Shown piece by piece: positions 54,906 through 64,000 of a stretch of DNA of 64,000 bases. The notes under the pieces are model-generated. The model was given only the letters and a program-made list of their open reading frames with translations. It was not told the DNA's origin and did not search any database. The stretch is from Todiramphus chloris collaris (lineage: Eukaryota; Chordata; Aves; Coraciiformes; Alcedinidae): assembly GCA_025345505.1 (NCBI GenBank), contig JANVCC010000047.1, positions 8,936,413-9,000,412 on the forward strand. The letters run 5' to 3'. Position numbers and translations under genes: made by a program. Within the stretch, counting starts at the first letter, position 1. Every line of letters starts with the position of its first letter.

Positions 54906-57054
54906 CTGAAGAAATAGTGATTAAGGGTTATGCTGCTTCAGTAGGGAGGATGAGCACTCTCTCCTGTTACTTACTCTATAATGTGAGAGGACTGAATTAC
55001 AGCATCTGCTGTCATCCTGGATTCCCAAGCACATCAAGTCAGGAGCCTGTGCAGGGAGAAGTCATCAGAGTCCAGGGTGACAATCAGAAGAAAACCTTTT
55101 AATGCTCCACAAGGTCTTTTGATGCAGAGCCCCAGGCTGGCTGACACCTGGGCAGAGGTGGGACAAGTTGAAGAGCATTGGAAAGGAGATCATAGGAGAT
55201 CAGCGTTTCATGGCAGATGGGCTGGGGTGTCTTCCAGTCTGGCTTGTTATGAAATCAAGACTCATTGTACTGGTTTCGATATCTCACAACCTCTGATGGT
55301 CATGTAATGTTTCAGAAAGAGGACCAGACTGGAGGGAACAGGTGGCTGTGCTGTGCTGACCTCCAGCACGGGGCAGCCCCCAGAGCGTGGCAGCACGTGC
55401 TGCCCTTCCTTCTTCATGTGCCTCGCTCTGCCCACACGTGTCCGATCCCAGCTTCCACCGGTGTTTTGGAGATGAGCTGGAAAGGAGAGACAGGGAATGG
55501 CACGTGACTTTGCAGCGTTTGGGACAAGGTTGTCAGCAGACTTTTAAATAATTACATTGCTCCTGATTTAAAAAAAAAAAAAATTTGCATATTTTGAAGC
55601 TTTAATTCCTTGTTGCTCAGTTTATCCAGCCTCTTGATGAGGTTCCCAACTGAGCAAGAAAGTTCCATGAGTTTAACCTCAACAGGTGCGAGTTCCCGTG
55701 TGACATCGGGATCTCAGCCGAGGTACAATAGCTGCTGATGTATTTCAAGGAATTGATTTAAAATGTGCCAAGCCCACTTAAAATTAAAATAAGAATCTCT
55801 TCCTGAAAACAAGAGGAGGAAATTCTTGCTGTCGGTAAGACCTAATACTGTAATTCACAACAGCGGTCTTGCTTCCTTGGAAAAAATAACTCCTGGCCTA
55901 ATTATTTCCCAATAAAAAAAAAAAAAATTACTGACTGCCAGTTTTAAGGAATCCTCTGTGCATTTCTCCTGACTCTTACCTATTTTGCATTCAAAAGAAG
56001 GTTAAATTTAATTTCTGCTTGGTTTATGCACTGTAAAGAAGATTCAGGGCTCTGAAAGAAATGCTGTGTTTCCAGGCGAGCTAACCAAACACAAAAATGA
56101 CAGGGATATTTAAAATAAGACCCCTCCCCAGGTAAGACCGTGGCTGCAAGTGTTTCATTCCTCCCTGTAAATTCTCATGAGCATTACAGCAGCTTGAAGG
56201 TGCAAAAAAACCCCAAACCCAAATAGAACACAAGAACAAACCCAAATTCTCTTTTTTTTTATATCCCTTCTTCAAAATTAGATTTCCACAATGGTGTGTG
56301 GCTGTGTCCTTAATCTCAAAAACTCAACTCAAAACATTGTACTGCAGCTTCTTCAACAGAGGTGGCAATTTTAGAAGATGGGAAGCTGAACAGGAGGAAA
56401 ATGCAGTAAAACATTAGAAGCTGCACAGGTGTGTGACTGGGGAGGGGACACACAAAGGCCTTGGAGGTGAGGAGGTGTGTTGGGATAAAGTGAGTCCATG
56501 ACCTGGACAGTGAAGCCCACAGAGAACGGGGAAGTTTTCCCCCTAGGACGGCTTTGTTGACCGTTTCTTTCCAGTACAGGGCGAGGGGGGTAGGTCAGTT
56601 CAACACATGGCTCCTGACAAGCCATAGCCATGTAGTTAATTGCAATTACTGGAGAGTGAGCAATGCCTAGAAATGTATTTAAACTGTCTCATACCTAACC
56701 ACTGCCAGTTCCATCTGCACCATAATATGCTTTAGCTAAGTATTTATCAGTGTCAGTAAGTATTTAGATTGTAGAACACCTCTGACATCTCAGCAGTACC
56801 TGTAAGTTATCTGTGAGATGAGTCCAGCTCTGTCTTGAATTTCCTTCTTCCCACCTGAGATCGAATGCTCCTGGTGACACCGTTTCCTCTGATTCTTTTG
56901 TATGTGCCCCACGCTTCAGCACCCTTCCTGCCGCAGGCTGTACAGATGATCATTCTTCATCAGCTTGTATCCTCTTTAATTTGTCTTTTATTGTTAAAGG
57001 AAACATCCGTTGCCAAAAGAGGGTTTGTCTTTTATACCATTTTGGAGGAGCAAT

Positions 57055-57156
57055 GGCTACAAGAAGGATGGAGGCGGGAGAAGAAGTTGGCTACAAGAAG
57101 GATGGAGGCGGGAGAAGAAGTTGGCTACAAGAAGGATGGAGGCGGGAGAAGAAGTT
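57055..57156. repeat. 34-bp perfect tandem repeat, three copies
   Basis: The unit ggctacaagaaggatggagg + cgggagaagaagtt occurs at 57055-57088, 57089-57122 and 57123-57156 with no mismatches. Confidence 0.97.
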
Positions 57157-57607
57157 AAAAACAAACGTTGACGGTGTGTTTCCTGTGTGGTGGACTGAAA
57201 ACTGGTGGATCAAATGACTGTAATGCTTCCTTGGAACACCAAGACTGCAGGCAGTAGTGGTAAAATGAACTCATGGCTTCAGAATTTACTTAACACAAAA
57301 TAAGATATGAAGAATTTATGTATAGCAGCATGTGTTCAAGAATGAACTCAGTCATGGACTCAGTTCAGGGCATGTGGCATTATTTACAGAGTTCACTTTT
57401 ACTTTGAGGAGCACAGAATTTCAGGCTTGTAGAATGATATTTAAAATACTGTTATCAATAATATGAGTTAAAACGGAACACAAACTCTAGGGTGAACTTC
57501 GTCAGGGATTGTTCCTACTCTGCTCCTATTGGCATTAGCCTATTCTTTTTATTCCCTTCAGCCATTTACAGAACACAGTGGGGTCATTACTGCTCTGGGA
57601 TGAGAAA

Positions 57608-58095
57608 TCACAGAATCACAGGCTGGTTTGAGTGGGAAGGGACCTTTCAGTCTCATCTGGTCCAACCCCCTGCAGGGAGCAGGGCCATCTGCAACTAGAG
57701 CAGGGTGCTCAGAGCCCTGGCCAACCTCACCTGCAATGGTGCCAGGGATGGGGCAGCGACCACCTCTCTGGGCAACCTGGGACAGGCTCTCACCACCCTC
57801 AGCATCGACAATTTCTTCCTTCAATCCAGTCTAAATCTCCCTCTTTCGGTTTCAAACCACCACCCCTTGTCCTGTCCCAACAGGCCCTGCTCAGAAGTCT
57901 GTCCCCATCTTTCTGACACGCCCCTTGAAGTGCTGAAAGGCCACCAGAAGGTCTCCCCAGAGCCTTCTCCTCTGCAGGCTGAACCCCCCCATCTCTCCCA
58001 GCCTGGCCTCCCAGCAGAGGGGTTCCAGCCCTCCCAGCGTTGCTGGGGCTCCTCTGGCCCCGCTCCAACATGTCCATGTCTGTCTTAATCATAGA
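57608..58095 (-). mobile_element. CR1-type LINE 3' fragment
   Basis: On + it begins aaatcacagaatcacaggct (the reversed CR1 tail), then ctcatctggtccaaccccct, caatggtgccagggatgggg, gctcctctggccccgctcca and acatgtccatgtctgtctt. About 490 bases. A short tcatagaatg at 58091 may be the tail of a second copy. Confidence 0.92.
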
Positions 58096-58132
58096 ATGAA
58101 TCCTTAAATAATTAAGGAAGGAATCCTCTGTT

Positions 58133-58482
58133 TCTGTAGGTACCTATCAGTGATGCCAGAGGACACAGAGGCAGAGCTCTGTTGTCTTCGGTGTTATGCA
58201 GCCACCAGCTTTTGCCAAGACCTGGAATCTACAGAGAGCTTCCCCACTTTGGTTGTACCAACAGTGTTAAATCTGGATGGGATCTGTAGATACAGAATGA
58301 AATCGTCCAACCTAGTTTTGTTCAGGAAGTGGCTAAAGCCCATGCCAGAGGATGTTCCCTGTATCCCAGTACCAACAGCTCCTGTGCTGAGTGCTGCAGG
58401 CCAGCTGAGGATGCAGTACGGGGAGGCAGAGGAGAAGGAGAAGGGGAAGGGAGCTTTGGGCTCTTCCTTATGGAAGACATGA
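58133..58482 (+). other. Unrecognised open frame after an acceptor-like signal
   Basis: Following ctctgtttctgtag (ending 58139), an ATG frame from about 58153 stays open to a stop at 58482, about 110 codons. It has no domain I recognise, and no matching donor or upstream exon is identified. Probably chance; recorded because the acceptor-like sequence is good. Confidence 0.15.
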
Positions 58483-60043
58483 AAAGCTTACATTTGTCCT
58501 TGCTGCTTGGAAATACATTGGCTCCTGGTTCTCTCCAATATAACTGGGGAGGAACAGGACAATCTCTGCCTGAGGGGCTGCCTTACCTCGTGCCAGTCTA
58601 CACACTCTGCTGGACCATCTTCCCAATGTTTGGACACTCAATTCATTACATCCCACCGCTCATTCCTACCGGTTTCCCACAGTTTTCCATTAACACAGAA
58701 ATCCCCTCCCAGAGGCTGTAGCTGCATTTGTAAACTGCACTAGAGGAAAACAAATCATTTGAAGCACATTAAGATGTTTCCTAATTGCATGTCAAGGAGC
58801 TCCCTGCAGATAACATACTGAGCAGATCAGTCGGAATTATGGGGACAGTTCTCTTCCATGGAAGACGACATGTGTGTCCAGAGCAGAGACAGCAAGCCAA
58901 ATGCTTAGAAACAGCAACAGCATATAATTGAAGAGGTCTGGATTAGTTTTAGATAACTCACAAGAGCCACTTCACTGACTGTATCCTGAGACAGCCAAAA
59001 CTCTGCTGCTCCTGCATGAGTTGTCCCTGGAAAAGCAGGAATGCTCCCAGGACCTTTATTCCTAGAGAGGTCTGACCAGTCCAACCCGCTTTACCAGTTA
59101 CAGCAGTGAAGCCCCTGTAGCAGAGGAATGTCTTATCGCTGTTAGATTATGGGATGTGTCCTGTTAAATCAGTCTTCTTTTTAAAAACAGAGGCAGAAAA
59201 AATAATCTCTGCAACTACTGTGCTTCCGTTGTCTTTATGTTTTTGTTACCATTGCACCATCTCATAAATTTTACTTTTTAATTCAAGCTCCAGTTCCTGG
59301 AATTCCAGCGTGATTTGAGCACTTCAGATTGTATTGCAAGAAAAAGTTAGTTCTGGCATTCCTTTGTGGAGAGTAATCTGAAAAACTGACTCAGACCCAT
59401 CGTATGGGCTCAGAAACAAGGCAGCAAGTACAAAGAATTGTATACTGTTTAAATCTCCCAACTCTTAAACCAGTCTGCTGATCTTTTTTTTATTGCTAGA
59501 GCTTTGCAGGAACTTACTGTCTGTATCCAACTGCCCTAGAGTTGCTCTTCTGGGGCTGCTGATGCAGTGCTTGAAGTGCTATTTGCTACATAGCATATTA
59601 AAGGGCAACAAAGACTTCAATGAACTTCTCTATCCAATTATGGAATCAGAGGTTTTCACTCTTCCACCTGGCAGCTCAGCCTTCCTTTACAATTACCATA
59701 TTCCATGTCCATCGCATGGATGCTTTCTCTGCCTCAGGCCATTTATCAAGGTTGAGCTATTGGTGGGAGCAAGTACTTACTGAGACTTAGGGTAAAAGCC
59801 ACTTTCTCCTCAATTCAGCCCCTGGTAGCTGGGTATCTTTTTTCCAGCTGCCCCCCAATCCACAGACAGCTCTTCAAGCCCGACTCATTTCTTGGTGAAT
59901 TGCAAAACTCTTCCAAGATGAGTAAGTGTCCAGGCTTCATAATTGCTTCCAGGCTTTGGTGATTCTCAGTGTGAGGAGCGCAGCTTAAAATTCAAGCCTA
60001 GATCCTCTGCATGGAAACGCTCTTTTGTTTTCAGGCAGCTAAC

Positions 60044-60071
<28 letters not shown>
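60044..60071 (+). repeat. Poly(A) run of 28
   Basis: An uninterrupted run of 28 A, followed by ggcggggggaac. No retroposed body was recognised upstream. Confidence 0.9.
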
Positions 60072-60074
<3 letters not shown>

Positions 60075-61960
60075 GGGGGGAACTCAAAAAGAGAAAAGTC
60101 CACAGCCAAACATTGCAACATAGATTGGACACTCAGCCAGGGGTGGAAACCAAACAATCCTTTCCTACAGGCTGCCTCTGGGGCCCGGGAGTATTTTGCA
60201 AGTGGCAAAATCTGGTTACAAAAGCTATCACGCTGACAACGAGCTCTCGCTGCTGCGAAGGATGAGGCTGCCCGGGGCCTCGGGAAGACGAGGGGCCTTT
60301 GCTCAGTGCATGTGCCATTGGTGCTGTGGCTGAGGCTGCTGGTGATGCACAACACACCCAGCTCTGGTGCTTGGACCCCTGGCAGACTGGGCTATGAGGC
60401 ATTGACAATGGCACGCTGTGGCTATGGAGCAGGTGGAATGCCAACAAACCCCATTTTTAACTCGCTTTTCCTACCTGACAGTGCATTTGGGAGTCACTTT
60501 GTACAGAGAGTGTCTTGGCTGGTGGAGCCTGGGAGCCATTTCAGATGGGGACCCTCAATTCTGTGTGTCCCCTGCTGTGCTTTAATGCATCTGGTGTGGC
60601 TGCCCGGCCCCACTGCTACTCCAAGTCCAGACTCGAACACTGGGAGTGGTGCCCATGTAAATGGATGATGATGTCTACCTCAGGGCAAGGCATTTGCCCA
60701 GCACAGTAGAGAACCAGGCTACTGGAAAATTGCAGCCCTGTCCATGGCTGCTCTCCAGTCATCACTGGAACCTTGGTTCTTTTTCGGATATTTTAAACAA
60801 ACTATAAAGGAGAAAGCATTTGGGTTTAAATCCTTAACTTTGGGTGTGGGTTACTGAATGTCAGTGAGATCATCCAAACCAGGCAGATTTTGCAACTGTA
60901 ACAGTGGCCATCAGATTGAGTCTACTCGTCATAACCATCGTGCACACAAACTGGTACCAAAAGAGCCACTGCGTTGTGTTTTGAAGGTGGAAGTCCTTGC
61001 TTTTCAGCAGTACAGAGTAACCAGCAGGTCCCACAGAAGTCCCCTGCATCCCTGCCTACAGGAACAAATCTGATTTCCTCACCTTGAATTTCTACACCAG
61101 AGGAATTTACATCAGCAGACATAACCTGAAGTTCAGGAAAGAAAAAGATGCGTCATGTGAAGTGACATCCAGCACTTCAAAGCCTTTTGGACCCTTTGGC
61201 AGAGATCTTTTTTCACCCTAAAGATTCTGGGTTTCTTTTTTTTTGTTTGTTTTTTTTTTTTTTTTCTTTTGAGAGGAAATTTACACCTACCACTCACAAA
61301 TCTGTCTCAATCTTTACTAAATATGAATCTGCAGAGGATTAAGAACCAGTTCTTTTTTAGAAGGTAATATCCCGGCAGAGGAAATTACACAGATGGAAGC
61401 TCTAGACATCATGGTTTTGGAGACGGCATTACTTATCTTTCACCTAAGTGAATTTTAATGGAATTTAGCTACTTCTCTCTCTCTCTGTGTTGTTGCTTTG
61501 TAAAGTGTCCCAGGAGCAATAACAGGCAGTGCCTAAAACCTGAGGATGGTTCTCACAAACCCTCTTCTTCCCCAGGACTCGGGAGCGAAGGGAGACCGAT
61601 GGTCAGTGTGCAAGCAAAGCATGGCAGCTAGGTTCAGCCGACGGGGTGGATTAGAAGCCACGGCTGTGGTTCTGAAATTCAGAAACATTCTGAAAGCTGA
61701 GAACAAAAGAATGAGGTAACAATCAAGGAACTTGCTGATTCCCAAAGTTCTAAAAGTAGCGTAAACGGTTTGCAAAACTGTGTCTCGCTGCAGAAGGCCG
61801 AGCCGCTGCTGCTCTGCGGGCTGGGGAGGACGAGCCCAGATTCCTCTCCAGTTCTCACCCCCAGGAAGGCAGCGTATTTTTCATTGTCACTTTTCACAGG
61901 CAGTCTCTGCACATGCAGGAGTTTTCCAGCGGACAGGCACACATTTCAGAAGAGCTGTAG

Positions 61961-62164
61961 AAAACGTCCCATATCATCGGCTCCTCGACACGGCACACAG
62001 ATGTGTCAGCATGGCTTTATAAGGACCTGGAGCAGTCGGTCTTGGCAGCAGAGCTCACCAGCAAACTCTTTGACCCCGAATTCCGCTATTTTGATAATGT
62101 TATCAGGCGTTTGGCACTGCGAGTCTCTTACATACAGGACACTTTCAGAAGAGAAACTGGGTAA
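61961..62164 (+). other. Small protein-like open frame with splice-like borders, unassigned
   Basis: 67 codons open between TAG (61958-61960) and TAA (62162-62164). It includes SAWLYKDLEQSVLAAELTSK, then LFDPEFRYFDNVIRRLALR and VSYIQDTFRRETG, a composition typical of a helical protein. The upstream TAG doubles as a possible acceptor (gagctgtag) and gtaact at 62161-62166 would be a donor. The antisense frame is also open for 99 codons. I do not recognise a family. Confidence 0.25.
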
Positions 62165-62377
62165 CTCATATTCAAGAGCAGTCCAGTGATAAGGTGGACC
62201 CCAAAACAAAGACGTTACAAATATCCTTTGTTTCATGGCTATGCTGGTTTTCTTATCTGCTGACTGCAAGAGGATCTGAAATACGAAACAGTTCTGACAG
62301 CTCACTTGAGAACAGGGGGCTGCTACTGAGAAGGTCCATCTGAAAAGGCAAAACGGAAGAACAGTGGCGTGAAAGTC

Positions 62378-62445
62378 ACAGAATCATAGAATGGTTTGGG
62401 TTGGAAGGGGCCTTTAAAGGTCATCTCGTCCAACCCCCAAATATA
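62378..62445 (-). mobile_element. CR1-type LINE 3' tip
   Basis: tcacagaatcatagaatggt, tgggttggaaggggccttta and aggtcatctcgtccaacccc: a 68-base 3'-terminal CR1 remnant in reverse orientation. Confidence 0.9.
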
Positions 62446-64000
62446 CCATTTGATTCAACATCATGAAGCGTGAGTGAGGTTTAGATTTCCTCAGTAGAAT
62501 CACGAGTGTAAAAGTTGGAATATAAACAAATCTGACTAAACCCTGTTAATTCCAGATATCTCCAGTTGCCAACATTCTAACCAAAGACTCCGCGTTCTGC
62601 TCTTTCTCCAAGCCTGGCAGAGACCCCTCCAGACCCTCAGAGAGAGTTCAAAAGTTCACTTGTTATTTACACTTCAACACATTTGGTTAAAATAATGCCC
62701 CCAATCTCTCTTTATACCAAGAGTCCTGTATATCACCATTCTAAGATAAGAGAACGGACAGCACTCTGAGGTTAAATGTATTTGTGGGATTTATCAGGAT
62801 ATCAACCTACACTGATATATAAGGGGCAACTCTTCTCCAGAGCACCTAGCATTTTGTGCTTAAAGCACACAAAGTGTCTCCACATATCCCTGGCTTGTTC
62901 TCCTCCTCCAAGCCCACGTAACTTAATTTTCTAGAAAACACTGCTTAGACTGCTGACATTCGAATGTTAGAAATGCCTGGGACTCTCGCAGCCCAGAAGA
63001 CACGTTCCCACGCTGTGATTCAGTGGGTGGTTCAGTAACTGGGGATTAGATCACGCTGGGAGCCACAAAGCCCCACAAGGAAGATACAAAGTCTAAAAAA
63101 AATCAGTGTCTTCCTTCCCATAAGAAAACCGGCTCATCGTGCCACCAAACCTTGCTTAAAATGGATTCTGCATCTGTGCCTTTGCAGTAATCCAAGGAAG
63201 TTACATGGTCACAGTTGTGAGGGAAAGTGGCCCATAGAAAGGCTTTTGGGATGGGGCACTTGGCACAATCTGCAAAGCCACCACTCTGAGGTTTTGCAGG
63301 GTACAGACACCAGGATCCTGAACCCACGGTGACCTGGCAGCACAGATACAGAAACAGGCTCTAGGAGCCTCGCGGGAGAGGTGACCCCTAAACCCACCAC
63401 AGCAGCTCTCTCGTGCTGATGGACGTGTCCAACTCCCAGTTCAGCTTTCACATTACTTCTTGCTGACTTACCTGGGATTTTATTTTCGGGAACTCCAGCA
63501 GTTTCTGGTTTTCTGCTTGTCTTCTCTCTGCTGTCAGCATCTAATGCAGGGAACTCCTACCACAGAGCAGAGTCTCCTGGGGGCTCTTCACATCACCTGC
63601 CAGTAGCCCCTGTGGCTGGTTCAGCTCTAACCCTGACCCCCTTCAGTCCTGAAGAGCCCAACCACAAACAGGGGCTGAACAAACCGTCCAGTCTCCTGGG
63701 AGATGTGACACCTCAGACCCACCAAGCTTCGAAGCCAGTGGTGCCTGATGCCTTACACCCTTCTCCTTCGCTTCCACACCTCCCCTTTCCCTGCCACACT
63801 CCTCTCTTTTGTCTCCTCTGAGAGCGCTCGTTCAGATTTGAAACACCTTGGCACATGTGGGCAGCCAAGTATGGTGGAGAAGAGAGCTTGGTCTCAGTAA
63901 GCTGCAGAAGTACAGACCCTTTTGTGCAGTGTGAGACAAGCCCAGCCCCCCCAGCCCCACTGCTGGCCTCACAGCATCTGCAGGGGAAGGGGGAGGCCGC

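Larger units (their letters stand above)
50085..64000. other. Gene-poor region upstream of EMILIN2
   Basis: About 13.9 kb without a recognisable exon chain on either strand. Contents: seven CR1 fragments (50455, 51150, 52105, 52627, 54030, 57608 and 62378), the 34-bp repeat, poly(A) and poly(T) tracts (for example 60044-60071 and 61237-61267), and the two weak open frames at 58.1 and 62.0 kb. From human gene order SMCHD1 would be the next gene, but I see none of its exons. Confidence 0.65.

Noticed and set aside
57632..58092. Open frames of about 90-130 codons at 57.6-58.1 kb
   Set aside because: They lie entirely within an antisense CR1 copy.
60044..60071. Poly(A) run as the tail of a processed pseudogene
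   Set aside because: No gene-like sequence or target-site duplication was recognisable upstream. It is treated as a simple repeat.
50085..64000. SMCHD1 terminal exons expected from synteny
   Set aside because: I searched the - strand frames by eye and found none with recognisable SMCHD1 sequence and splice sites. The gene probably starts beyond the window.

Overview
This is vertebrate, almost certainly avian, nuclear DNA. Genes are split into small exons with GT-AG borders and long introns. The interspersed repeats are CR1-type LINE fragments with the ATTCTRTG-like 3' tail typical of birds. One GC-rich CpG island sits at a promoter. No bacterial, viral or organellar genes were seen. I cannot name the species.

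Two protein-coding genes account for nearly all recognisable coding sequence. On the + strand, 866-9094 carries the last twelve coding exons of LPIN2 (lipin-2, phosphatidate phosphatase). The 5' part of that gene lies left of the window, and a long 3' UTR probably runs to a poly(A) signal near 13.19 kb. On the - strand, 49206 down to 17172 carries a complete EMILIN2 gene in eight coding exons. Joined in frame they give a predicted 1065-residue secreted matrix glycoprotein: signal peptide, EMI domain, coiled coil, proline-rich/short collagen-like segment, C1q domain. All splice phases agree, and there is no frameshift or internal stop.

Layout: 1-13.2 kb LPIN2 3' part; 13.2-17.1 kb short intergenic space between two convergent 3' ends; 17.1-49.2 kb EMILIN2, with its CpG-island promoter at about 48.2-49.8 kb; 49.8-64 kb gene-poor DNA upstream of EMILIN2, rich in CR1 fragments. 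The LPIN2/EMILIN2 neighbourhood matches the order known from the human 18p11 region. From that order I would expect SMCHD1 beyond the right edge, but I could not recognise any of its exons here.

The two genes are not functionally linked: LPIN2 acts in glycerolipid synthesis and transcriptional co-regulation, EMILIN2 in extracellular matrix. The unusual items are modest. They are a substitution in a normally conserved lipin catalytic-domain motif, a CR1 insertion ending about 37 nt from the terminal EMILIN2 acceptor, several tandem repeats (one broken by a 10-N gap), a compressed collagen segment in EMILIN2, and a small protein-like open frame at about 62 kb bounded by splice-like signals. I found nothing that I can honestly call a new biological system.
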